A DNA stretch of 64,000 nt, taken from Bretschneidera sinensis. Its lineage: Eukaryota; Streptophyta; Magnoliopsida; Brassicales; Akaniaceae. The stretch covers positions 30,629,001-30,693,000 of the forward strand of contig CM043700.1 of the NCBI GenBank assembly GCA_023935145.1. Reading direction: 5' to 3'. Each line of letters opens with the position of its first letter. The first letter of the stretch is position 1. Position numbers and translations under genes: made by a program. This document shows positions 13,401 through 29,014 of the stretch, piece by piece. A model generated the notes under the pieces. The model was not told where the DNA came from. It made no database searches and saw nothing but the letters and a program-made list of their open reading frames with translations.

Positions 13401-14373
13401 ATGTTTAGTTGCGATCTACATTCACACCCAGCTGTTATAAATTTAGATTGTTCTTACTGATGATCTGTTGATCCTTCACATGAAGCTCCACAGATACAAG
13501 TGACGCTTTAAAACACAGGAAAAAACTAAGCTTTTTTGCTGTCTTGTAGGTGATAACAGTAGAGCCTGGATGCTACTTCATTGATGCTTTGTTGGTTCCA
13601 GCCATGGAAAATGCGAACACTTCAAAGTTTTTCAATCGTGAAGTAATTGGAAGATTCAAAAATTTTGGGGGAGTTCGAATTGAAAGTGATGTGGTAATCT
13701 ATTTGCTGAATCTCACATTGGCATCTAATCCAAGAAACTCCTTGCTTTTGTTAGCTTTTATATGTGTGGTCATTTTGTTTGCCTTGCCAATTGTAGCATG
13801 AAATATTTCAATACGATTACCGTTTAACATTTAGATATTAGTACCTTTTTTTTATCATTTTTTCGGCTAGTGGGAGTTTGTTATACCAATGTTGTGAATA
13901 GTGTCATATGTTAAAGGATAGACTTAGTGGTGTCTGCCAGCTGAGTTGATAGAGTAATTTGTACATAAAGATCAAACATTCAAACTCCGCTCACACCAGG
14001 GATCAAGGAGGATTATCTCTTATTGCGAAGCCCATAGGCCCAATGGGTCTTATTTGAAACAAGAAAAGGATGGACTTAATTTTTTTTTTTTTGTGGGGCA
14101 CTTATAAATATGTATACAAGTACACAATTTTGATGGCATTCCATGCTATTACTATTGTCTCTCTGCTATGGTCGTTTTTTATGGTTATATGCATAATCTA
14201 AACTGTGATAAAATAATTCATTCTTTTTTCGTTGATGTGTGTAGCTTGTTACTGCTGATGGTAGCAAGAACATGACGACCGTTCCCCGGGAAACGTGGGA
14301 GATTGAAGCTGTGATGGCAGGGGCACCATGGCCAGTCAGCAAGACCTCTTTTAGCAATCGTCATTGTTCCTGA
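7451..14373 (+). CDS. PEPD: Prolidase / Xaa-Pro dipeptidase, M24 metallopeptidase
   Basis: Cleaves Xaa-Pro dipeptides using a binuclear metal centre; expected to be cytosolic because no signal peptide is visible. Exons: 7451-7630, 7724-7773, 7909-7969, 8768-8863, 8956-9105, 9370-9501, 9714-9841, 10329-10371, 10782-10865, 11302-11343, 11510-11580, 11954-12007, 12108-12213, 12384-12452, 13550-13693, 14245-14373. All junctions are GT-AG and frames join to 512 codons plus TGA. The N-terminal half is the aminopeptidase-P-like domain; the C-terminal half is the pita-bread fold. All five metal ligands are visible: Asp in [10 protein letters not shown], Asp in GSDITCSFP, His in [13 protein letters not shown], Glu in ITVEPGCYF, Glu in VRIESD. 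A second in-frame ATG at 7484 (MASSS, 501 aa) may be the real start, since homologs tend to begin there. The closest Arabidopsis relative is probably AT4G29490. Confidence 0.93.
13930..14060 (+). repeat. Possible tRNA-derived SINE fragment in prolidase intron 15
   Basis: CAGCTGAGTTG (13939-13949) resembles a pol III A box, and ATTCAAACTCC (13978-13988) resembles a B box with plausible spacing. A T-rich stretch follows at about 14080. No target duplication was established, so this is tentative. Confidence 0.35.
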
Positions 14374-15240
14374 TACTATATGGACAGTGATGTTCTCTGC
14401 AAGCTGTTTGATGCTGTTTTAATTTTGTTATATAACCTAAAATATCTATGATAGGCTGACTGATTTTTTGTTTACAACCAAGTCACCATAAATTAAAGAA
14501 CCCCTTGAGTTTAAGGTTATGATCGGTAGATAAAAACAATGAGAGAAAGGAAGAGGTAGAGGAGAAAAGCGATCGTTTGGTTAAAAAAAAAAAAGGAAAA
14601 AAATAATTGATGATCGGTGTTTTTTTTTATATAAATAAATAATAATTATTTTAAATTGGGATGATTGGAGATTTAAGGTTAAAATAAATTGTTTTTTATT
14701 GTCTTTTTTTTTTCTTTCTTTCATCTTTTCGTCATTTTTACCAAACAAAAAATTAATACACCAATCATCTCATTTTTTTATTTTTCTTTTCTTACTTTTT
14801 CTCTCTATCAATTGGAGCCTAAGTATAAAATGTGGTTGTATCTTTTTGTTTTGAAACTATACATTTGCATCCTAACATACCTTAACGAGCTCAAGTGCAG
14901 GCTTATCTGCTATGCCAATACTTTCTCTCTCCTATCTATAAACCACAAAATTTTTGTTCTTTTCTCATCGAATAAAAAGATGCTCTATCAAAAAATTTGC
15001 AAATAAATTTTATGGGTAATAGACTATCAAAGGCCGTGTCTTCCATTAATATTTTCGTTTTCTTGAGAAAAAGTCTTAATATATATATATATATATATGA
15101 AAAGGTCATATTTCACTTGGTTAAAATTGAGGGTATGGGAGATTGTACTTTGCTTGGGAGATTTTTAAAAGTAATGGAAAGGGATTTATCTTATTTACCC
15201 TTCAATTCGGTGTATGAGAGGGAAAAATGTTGAAACTTTA

Positions 15241-15609
15241 CGGGCTTGTTTGGTTCAACTGAAAAAACTAACTTATTACTCATTAATAAAAGGTTATAAT
15301 TTGGTTTTTAAAATTATTTTTAAGAAATAAGATGATTAGTATTTGAATATCTTGCTTAAAGTTTAAAATAAATTGTGGAGATGTTCGATAAAAAAATATT
15401 GAAATCATCTTAAAATTGTAAAAATAATAAAATAATAATTTAAAATAGTGTTATATATTTCGGACAAAAAGATTTTTTTTGAAAAAACTCAAAAATAAAA
15501 AGATCATTGATCAAAATTAAATCGGATTATAACATACGGTTAATTGAAAAACTAAACAAATAAACAAAGTGAAATATCAACTAATAAATTGGTAACCAAA
15601 CATGCTTAC
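15241..15609. mobile_element. MITE-like element (candidate)
   Basis: The left end GGGCTTGTTTGGTTCAACT is mirrored by a right end AACCAAACATGCTTACCC. This is the GTTTGGTT-type terminus common in plant miniature elements. The inverted match is only partial and no clear target duplication is visible. Confidence 0.4.
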
Positions 15610-17319
15610 CCTTCTTACTATGCTATTAGTTTTTTTTAACATCTAAACAACCATCCTCCGTCTTTCCATCACATTTCCTCTTTTTAAACATATCTCGTTC
15701 CCTTTCTTTCCATACTCTTTTTAACTCATTGTTAGTTACGTACGGATGACATGGTTGGAATTCAGTCATTTTCTTTCCAATCACATACCCACCACTATCG
15801 CCGGGATTGGTCAAGGCAACTGGTTACTTGGAGGGCAATCATGCATGCGGTATGCCTTACTTGGCTTTGGAAACAACTTTGATCCAAAGACTTAGAAGGT
15901 GTTGAATTGACGGGAACATGGGCATAGAACATTCTTCTTCTGAAATTGTATTTTTATTTTTGATATTATAGAAACATGATACATCATATTTGGGGTAGGG
16001 GGTATTAGGGGAGGGGTGAAAGGGATGATGTGTCCTTACCACTGCGGTACAGCGCAAGGGACAGAATTGTATGTGTTAGAATATAATATCACTAATTTAA
16101 TAATAAGGATAATGGTGTAAATTGAGTTCTTATTTTGACAAAGAGTAAAATTCTTTCACGTTTTATCAAAACTGATTTTGGGGATAGAAACTACAAACAT
16201 TTAAGTTAAATTCAAATTATTTTAATCTTTTTTTGCAGTTTTTGATTCATCTTAAAAGCAGTTTCAAAAATGTTATTTGGACTTACTTTTGTTTTGTAAC
16301 AATAAAACTACTCTAGAAGATTGGTTAAACTAGAGTTAATTGAGATTCTTTTGTTTTTGATATTCATATGATTGGTCGTATTGTTTTTGAAAATAAAATC
16401 GTTCATGAACTATAATGAGACGTGTAATTCTTTTTATCATATTCAACCTATCGAATCTTAATTTTTAGATGATTAATTACTATGATTCTTGACTTCTAAA
16501 ACCGGACTTTTAATTTATTCATTATTAAATTAGTATTATTGGTGTGACTTCCTTTTCAAAATTCCCTTCATAACAAAAAATAAAAAACAAAAAACAAAGG
16601 AAGAGCCTAACCCATAATGACTATGCAATCGAATTGATAATAAGAAACTATATGTAAAGAAAGGATAATCTTTATGCGAAAATGGAGGCTTTAATAAAAT
16701 CATAAGAGATGCTTACTAGAGAAATTAATAGAATAATATGAAAACTTTCTACCTCATTTTTTGTGACTTGTATGAAGAGTTATTTAGGGTTCGTTTGGTT
16801 TCTGAATGATTAAAGTGAGATAAACTATTTTACTCTCATATAAACCGTTATTCTCAAACATTGGTTTGAAAAATTTACTATACATATATGAATAGTTAAG
16901 ATTGAACAAAAATAATCATAATCTTAGTATTTATAATTTTCTATCTCATCTCTCATGGGACATAAATAATCCAAACCTTATGTGACTATTTTTTTCTTCC
17001 CATTTTGCCCTTGCATGCTGATACTTTCTCTCTTCTTCTTTCATCTTCTTCCTATTAGAAGACCTTCTCATAATTCTTCTTCTTCCCTTTTGTCCTTCTC
17101 ATCCTTTTTCTCTTTCTTCTTCTTCATCCTCGATTGGTCCAGATCTACATGAGGCATGTTCGCTCATATATGGACATATTGAGGAGGAAGAAAAAGAACA
17201 GGGTAAAGAATGGGAAGAAGAATGAAAAATAAATAAATGATATGATGTATCTTATGTGCATCGATATGACATATAGTTGTATTATAGATTCCAAATTTTG
17301 TGTATTGATTTTCTATGAG

Positions 17320-17950
17320 AAAGAATAACCTAAAACTAATGTTGAAAGTCTTTTTTCATTGTAAAAAATGAAAGGTTATTTCTAAAACTTGCAGCCCTCC
17401 AAAATTAAGGGGTTTGCATGGGAAAATTTGTCAACAATTTTTTCTTTTTTTACTTTTTTACCTTTTCATACTTTAAGAAACTTTTAAATAAAGAATTTAT
17501 ATAAACCCTTTTTAACTTTTCTTTTGATTACTAATTTGTTTCTTTTAATACTCTCTCTAAGCTACCAAACAAAGTTTTAAGTGTGGGTTAATGAAAATCA
17601 TAATAAGAGAAATCCATTATTATGAAAACTTTATGCACTACCTTTTTGATAGTTTATTTGGAAGGAAGTTATTTAAGATAAAATAAACAAAAAAGATAAT
17701 CTAAAATCATTGTTGAAACTTGAGAGTTATTTAAATAAAAAATGAAAAATTATTTCAAGAACTTGCACCCCTCCAAAATTAAGGGATTTGTACACGATAA
17801 CTTTTTTTATTTTTACTCATTCATACTTTATAAAACTTCCAAATAAATAATTTGTATAAAAACTTTTTTAACTTCACTTTTATTACCTCGTTTCTTTTAA
17901 AAATCTTTCCTTTTCGTCCATACCAAACTACCAAACCAAGGTTTAAGTCA
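17320..17950. repeat. Diverged direct duplication of about 260 bp
   Basis: Segments about 17320-17590 and 17692-17950 align along their length. Shared landmarks are AATGTTGAAA/ATTGTTGAAA, ACTTGCA(G/C)CCCTCCAAAA, CATACTTTA and CTACCAAAC(A/C)AAG. The copies sit in tandem with about 100 bp between them and have diverged, so they are old. Confidence 0.65.
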
Positions 17951-18193
17951 GTTAAAGTTAATTATAGACTTCTTAAAATTGATTTGCCTTTTATTTTCCT
18001 CACCAAAGCGTTCCATAGGTTCACGCGCCACCATTTGGTTGAAGCGCTTTGGATGGAATGTGAGAGATTTTCATTTTTAGCATTGCCTCGACAATATCAT
18101 TACAAAATATCTAAAACACTGCTAGGTATTTAAAGTCGAACATCAACGCACAAGCCCACGGAGCTTAGCTACCAAAGCAAACCAGCCCCCTAA

Positions 18194-18202
18194 AAACCCT
18201 AA
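18194..18202 (+). promoter_or_regulatory. Telo-box upstream of PRMT1
   Basis: AAACCCTAA, 72 bp before the PRMT1 ATG, next to a pyrimidine-rich stretch. Telo-boxes are common in promoters and leaders of plant genes tied to translation and growth; a role here is inferred. Confidence 0.5.
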
Positions 18203-18273
18203 TCGTTATTTCTCTCTTTCCCTCTTCGAAAGCCCTAATCCTCTCACAAAAGGAGGGGGAGAAGAAAGAACGA

Positions 18274-22695
<4,422 letters not shown>

Positions 22696-24299
22696 TGATT
22701 TTTATCACAAAATGTCCTGCAGCGATTATTTACTTGCCAAGAATCCTGAAGTCAAGTGTTTGAGGTTGTTGCACAGAAACAGCGTGCTTTTTATTTAGCT
22801 ACAGCGTGCAATGCATTTAGCTAGAAGAAGCAAGTGTAGTTCTAAGCCTGCCTGTTTAAGAATGGGACAAGGTTGCTTTTCATGAAATGTAATGTAATTT
22901 GTCTGTAACTTCTAATTTATTATTCTATGAGGTGATTAAAATTTATGTTGAAAATTTTGTTATCTTATCTAATATCTTTCATTCTTTTTCCTCCCTTTTA
23001 CCCAACTTTATTCACTCACTTTCTATTGGTTGGGGTAGGGGTGCATCTGTTATTGTTGTGCAACAAAAATTCTTTCCGAAAATCGTACATATTTCCTTTT
23101 TTAATTTTATTTTCAGGTTCCTTGGGTTCGGTACAGCGAACCGTACCTTCCAGTAGGACGGAGTTAAATTTTTTACGATTCCTGAAGAAAATAAATGTGA
23201 TCCGTGGACCTCCTACCCAGTGCAGCGGAAGGGATATTTCGCACCGACTCCCAGGTCTGAGCAATCTGCTATTAAGGCAGGAGGGGGGGAAGGGCATGCG
23301 ATAAGGTCTACCGATAATTTTAGAAAAAAATTATAAGTATTTGTGCAGGATTAAAAACATATATACACAAGAATTCACATCAATATATGTCCCAAAAGAA
23401 AATTGGAAGTAAAGATAAAAAAAATAATACAATTATTTCAAATAAAAAAGTATACAAAAAGAAGATGGATGTAAAGGAAAAGAAGATATAAAGCAATTTA
23501 AAATACAAATTTATTAGTTAATTAGTTTTCAAAAGTTAATTTTTTACCTAAAACTTCCGTTGGTAATTTTAAAAGAAACACCATGTGGCAATTTAACAGG
23601 GAGAAGGTTGAGAGGTAATTTTTATTTATTAAAATTTTAAAATTTATTATAATTAATTTATTATTGTTATTAAATATATATTTTGAATTTAACAGATAAA
23701 TTCGTCAAACTCGAGTTTGACTCGAGACGAGTTGAGATCGATCTCACTAAAATAAATTTGAACCAAGCTTGAGCATGGTTTTTCAAACTTGGCTCAAGTT
23801 CAACTAATCCATCGAAGCTGCGAGCGAACTCAAGTCGTGGCCAGCCCTAATTGTAACTGGTCAGATTGCTTTGTTTCTCTAACCTCACAAAAAAGTGTCC
23901 TAGTCTATCGTTTGGGAATTACTGGCAGTACGGCACTAAAACCTCCTGTTCACTTCTTGGCTAGGTGTTTATGTATATACAGCAATGAATCTTCCAGCAA
24001 AGCAAAGATACTCTTAACAGGTAAGAGTCAAAGAAAGTTTCAGCAAAAGATCGTTTTATGATCTTTCTGATGATACAGTGACAAATCAACAATGCTTTGA
24101 GCTGTGACATTCATGAGGATAGGTGGTCTTCCGGACGAAAGAATCAGGTACAAACTAACCAAAGTTAAAGGAAGAAAAAGGGCACAATGTCAACATTCTC
24201 TACTAGTTGAGTTGTTTTCCTCGTAAATGCCCGAATTAATACAGTGAACAAGAAACGTACAAACCTTACTCTTCCCACAATTTTGTGATTTATTGGGTC
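22696..24299. other. Convergent intergenic region between PRMT1 and the saposin-like gene
   Basis: Contains the probable 3' UTRs of both genes. A GC-richer block at about 23110-23310 (with TCCGTGGACCTCCTACCCAG) looks like a transposon fragment I cannot classify. A CTCGAG-rich hAT-like remnant follows. Confidence 0.5.
23690..23852. mobile_element. hAT-like element end (remnant)
   Basis: A cluster of CTCGAG/GCTCAAG motifs ends in GTGGCCAGCCCTAA. On the other strand this reads TTAGGGCTGGCCAC, a terminus seen in plant hAT MITEs. The matching left terminus was not found, so bounds are approximate. Confidence 0.45.
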
Positions 24300-27200
24300 C
24301 TAAAGCTCTGCTTTGCCGGCCTTCTTATAGTTTGAAAGTGATTTTTTCGTTCCTCTCCACCACCTATGCATCCTGTTGGATACCTTGCTTGCATGTCTCT
24401 TCAGTGTGTCACCTGTGTTCATGATTCCTTTGGTGATCCTCTGTTTCAAATCTCCTTTTGTACTTTCTTTCTCTCTCAAAAGTTTTCCCTAGAAGAAATG
24501 AATTCTTAACAATTAGAGAAAATGAGATATTTTAGGAAACTTTAAGCCAATATGAAATTTTGTTAGTACCACATTTGAAGGGAAGTGTTTCTCATCATCA
24601 TCATCATCATCGTCAGCATCCTCGTCACCAAAATTTCTATTGTTCATCAGCTCTTCCCTTGAATACATTTTCATGTTGGGTGCTCCTGGCATACCCTGAA
24701 GCACAATGAAATTGAATTTAGACCACATACAGCATGATAAAGCCTACAGTGTTCAGCTATGAATGGATGATTACCTCCATAGATCTCAGAATTTTTTCCA
24801 TTTCAGCATCTTTTGTTGGTTTGGGCGCAAAAGGTTCTCCTGGAACCCTTTCCTAGGCCACACAGAAGACAATTTAATGAGTAGGGACTTGAAGTATCTA
24901 GTAATGATCCCAATTGTGCAAAACAGAGCATATCATTGGTGAATTATTCACAATCTTTCAATCAGAATCTACTACTGAGAGTTTTAGAGTTGTGAACACA
25001 AATAAAGCAGATAAAGATCAGAGCAAATTAAGGTAAGGAGATGATAACAATTACATGGGAAAAAGTATACGGTAACAAAAGTTAGATATATACATCATCA
25101 ATAGGATGTGAATTCAAATAGAAGCGGGCTTAACATGATCATCTTATTTGTTCTGCTTGCTGCGAATTTTGGATAGAGAATAGACAAAAATATTATGTAC
25201 CAATAAAGCACCATCCAATAGATTAATATTCAAGGTTCAGTTAGTACTTTAGTAAATATTAATAGCCAATGAAGGCTAAAGTGACTCATTAAGCATTAGA
25301 GACATTCAACTAACTCTATAAGGCCAATGTCCACCTTTCTCATAGAGGAATGGGGCTTTCGAGGGAAGTTATAGGTTGTTTAATACACTAATTTCAGCAG
25401 AACAGCAAAAAACTCAAAAACAGAAAAGAACAGGGAATGAGAGGCTAAATCAGAGACTTTCTCAGGGAATCCATCTTCCTCAAAGTGAAATTATTCTCTT
25501 CCTTTAGTTTTCAGTTCCTATTGCAGAAAAGGTTACAACGGTCCTGAATTTCAAATCTTCATATACTGCAATGGTTCTGTGATATTATTTGATGAAATAT
25601 TAATGACCTAGAAGAGAATAATTGGTGGCAATTTGACATTCGACACAAACTTCACTTCTGAAGTGCTTTAACCTGATCAACACAGAAATTCCCTAAACAA
25701 TATTTAAAGTTACAGATTATAACAGTATTTGTGCTCCACATTTAACTTTCTGCACTCCACTCTCTATGCAAAAGAAAATTTTAGGTGAATGGAAGCGGAG
25801 TTGAGAGAGCACATATCACATTTCACATGAATCACACAGATCTAAACAATGGTTTCGGCCCGTTACCTGTTGTGAGCCCATATACCACGATCCAACTCGT
25901 CGTGGCTATCTTAAATACCACAAATTCACATGGTAGCGGGCATGGATCGGCTCAGATACCACATGATAGATTTAACTCATAATCTATACATAAATCTAAA
26001 AGATAAAACATAAAAGAGTTGGGGTTTAAAGGTAGAAATCATCATTAAAGATAACATGAGGCTTGTTTACTGCAACATAACTAAATAATAGGATTTCCTA
26101 GCATGTGACCTAAAGGCATAGGTTAGGAAGTAATGAGTTAGTTAGAAAATAATCAATGCAGTTTTGCATTGAATTAACATTCTTTTCAAGTAGCATTAAA
26201 TGATGTTTTGACTACATATTTGTTTCTTACCAAAAATACCTTTAATATCATATCGTATAAAAATATATTTAATAATTCATAAATACACACACGTATATAT
26301 TCATCCCACCGCACGAGAATAGGGGTGATATGACAAAAATATATTATGTTGTTATTATAATTATTATATATATATATATATATTTGTGTGTACATGTTTG
26401 AAAATATATATTTTTAAATATAAAAATATTCATATTATATATATATATATTCATATTTATTTATGTATAAATGTAAAGGGTATTGATGGAAACGAATATT
26501 TAAAATCAACTTGCATTTGTTCTTTTACATTTATGCACCATGGTACACAGTGAGGATCTAAGTCTTCCTCTCCTTCTCTCGATAGAGAACTCTCAAAGTG
26601 ATAAGTCAAGAACTCTAAGAATACAAAAGTTAGGGTTCTTCCTCTTATTGGAGAGGAGAGGGGACTCACTTATTTATATTAGTTCTAATAGGTTCCTCCC
26701 ACAAAAGACTCCAATTGGGCTATAAGACCTAAACCAATTTTAATCACATCTTATTAATTCACTTTAGTGTGCTAAAGCCCTTATATATATATTTAGGCCA
26801 TACATTCAACCTGCTTTATAAATCCAAAAAATTCGACAATCAATGTAAGCCCACATTAATGTAATAAATTCTAACATACATGTGACTCGCAACGAGTGTG
26901 TGTTGCCCATGACAGGTTGTGTGTTACTCGCAACGGGTGCAATGGTTGTGTGTTACTCGCAACGGGTGCAATGGTCTTGGTGGTGAACCCAAGAACTAGT
27001 GGCTTAAGCGCTTGAGTTCAAGTGACTTCAAACGTCGTATATTTGTGCCTTTACTTGGTGAACTCATATTTGTGCCTTCACTTGGTGAATTCACTGGGCA
27101 AGTTTTCTTGCAACTTTGGCCATTATATCGCCAATATAATGCATTAACACATAAAGTAAAGATATCATAACTCGTAGGCAGAGTGTAGATACCTTAGGAA

Positions 27201-28394
27201 CTGGAGGTGGCTTGGTACTGCATACTTCAGTCAGGTCTTTGCAAAGATAATTCACCAATGAATCAACATCAGGCTTGGATTTGTATATATATTCAGCAAC
27301 ATCAGTATCAGAATACCCGATAACCTGAAAAGTATTAGCAAACAAATCATAAATACTACATTTAACATTGCAGATTGTCTAAATAAGAGATAATCAAGGG
27401 AAAAATTCTTTCCAGATCAGTATAATCTCAGACAGCTAGGAGAGATCAAGCATACAGTCCAATGTAATCAACAAAAGTTGAGGCAGAAACATTCACCATC
27501 TTCAATTATACAAAATGAATAGACTACATGGGCCAAAAACTGATTTCACTTTACATCAAAATTTGCACGAGATAAGCGCTAAATTCTCACCTCCTGACAA
27601 GCCCTCTCTATTGTCTTGCACTCCGAATTGCATTGTCCTTCAGAATCTTGTTCAACCAGCTGAAAATAGATCAAACTTACATAAATCACCCAATCAAGGA
27701 ATCGAAATCGCCTTATAATCAAATACTTAGTTTATCGTTCAATTCAACTATTCTGACTTTAATAATGGGGAACTCATTTATTATCCCATAAAAATGCTTA
27801 CAGCAACGGTTCGTTCTATCATAAAACTTACACTCTCCAAATTGAGTCAACGAGAATACACCTAGCAAAGTAACAAAAATGAAATATTGAACAGGAAATA
27901 TTGAACACCCAATTTATTAAAAAAACGAAACGGTATCTTACCTCTAACTTATCCCCTTGCTCTACTATATCAATCCGCAGAATCCAATCAGCTTCCTCTT
28001 TCTTCAAATTGCAAACATTCTCCGCAATCTCGATGATTTGATACTCTGAGATCTGAGATCACCTCCCAAGAAAAAAAACACAAAACACACAATCAGATTC
28101 AATTGAACAAACAGGAAAACCCACCAACCGGCCATCCAAACAAACACAATGAAGATAATAAAATGAAAACCCAGTTGGTGAAATCACCTTCTTCGGTGGG
28201 ATCTGGGCCTGCTTCTTCTGTACTTGTTGGTATAACTGCGACGCAAGCTTTTCACAGACTTGGCACTTAATGTACGGTATGTCTTCTTTTCTAGCTCCCG
28301 CCATTTGTTTCTTGGCACAGTGAGAGATTGGCACCCATGTTGACACCACTAGAAGCACCGATATTACAACAAGAACTTGTTTGATCCTCGCCAT
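24300..28394 (-). CDS. Secreted/ER saposin-like (canopy-type) protein, 'nucleophosmin'-like in plant annotation
   Basis: Exons in transcript order: 28394-28188, 28052-27942, 27659-27591, 27324-27193, 24852-24775, 24695-24570, 24488-24300. Frames join to 303 aa plus TAG. The N-terminus is a clear signal peptide (hydrophobic VLVVISVLLVVSTWV, then SHCA). The next ~150 residues carry a saposin-type cysteine pattern: IKCQVCEKL, NVCNLKKEEADW, GQCNSECKTIERACQE and YLCKDLTEVC. This resembles the canopy/MIR-interacting saposin family of ER proteins. Then come a proline-rich linker, an acidic run of nine D/E residues or more near residue 230, and a basic tail. The C-terminus is KAEL, similar to K/HDEL retrieval signals. 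I think it is the relative of AT4G29520; its biochemical role is not established from sequence. Intron 4 (24853-27192) is large and repeat-filled. Confidence 0.88.
26915..26972. repeat. 29-bp perfect tandem duplication
   Basis: Two identical units (26915-26943 and 26944-26972) in intron 4 of the saposin-like gene. Each contains ACTCGCAACGGGTGCAAT. Confidence 0.9.
27039..27092. repeat. 27-bp tandem duplication
   Basis: Two adjacent units (27039-27065 and 27066-27092) sharing ATATTTGTGCCTT and ACTTGGTGAA with two mismatches. It lies about 70 bp from the 29-bp duplication, in the same intron. Confidence 0.85.
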
Positions 28395-29014
28395 TAACTC
28401 TGCTTTTTTATCCTTTTAAACTCTCTCCCTTTCTTCCAAAATTTGAAGAACGCTCGCTATAAAATAAGACGTTAAGAAGAGTTACGAAACTGAGTCTGAA
28501 ATACAGAGCCCGTTTTAAAGGACTTCAATTTTTGCAGAATCCAAAAATCTTTGGTTTTCTAGTCTTTATACAAAAGCAATACACACTTAGAATGGTGCAA
28601 CCTACGTGTCTGGAGGTATCTGATTGCTTGCTGAGGTAGGAAGTTGGCCCATTTATCATCCAATAGGGTGCAAGATAACACGTATATTTTTAACTTTCTT
28701 TTTGTTACAATGACACGAATACATTTGTGTTCAATTCGAAAGATCAAGCTTTCTATAAAAAAAAAAAAAAAAAAAAAAAAGCTCCTCAGATGTGGGGCCC
28801 ATTTTGAAGCTTACGTGGGAAAATGGTATAACAACTGAACAACCATGAGAGTGACGCACTGGGGGCAACGCAGAACCCCACTCTTCTAAAACCCTAACCA
28901 ACTGCTTCTTCACGTTAACTGGGAGAAAAAATTAGGGGTTTCTCTTTAATCCCTGTTACTCGCCAATTCGATAACGATTAATTCGCAAAGTTTACAAATT
29001 TTCGACAAAATAAC
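28395..29014. promoter_or_regulatory. Divergent intergenic region (bidirectional promoter candidate)
   Basis: The saposin-like gene (-) and the unrecognised gene (+) start 620 bp apart, so both promoters must fit here. It contains a 24-nt A run at 28757-28780 and a telo-box AAACCCTAA at 28888-28896, about 120 bp before the right-hand ATG. No clear TATA box could be assigned to either gene. Confidence 0.55.

Larger units (their letters stand above)
14374..18273. other. Intergenic region between prolidase and PRMT1
   Basis: 3.9 kb of AT-rich DNA with no convincing gene. It holds MITE-like and duplicated repeats, listed separately, and a (TA)n run near 15080-15100. The last ~100 bp is probably the PRMT1 promoter and 5' UTR. 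Confidence 0.6.

Noticed and set aside
15626..16057. Minus-strand frames in the prolidase-PRMT1 intergenic region
   Set aside because: Low-complexity translation, no homology recognised, no splice structure and no conserved motif.
23110..23310. GC-richer block downstream of PRMT1 as an exon or RNA gene
   Set aside because: No tRNA fold or splice-consistent frame was found; more likely a transposon fragment, but the class is unknown.
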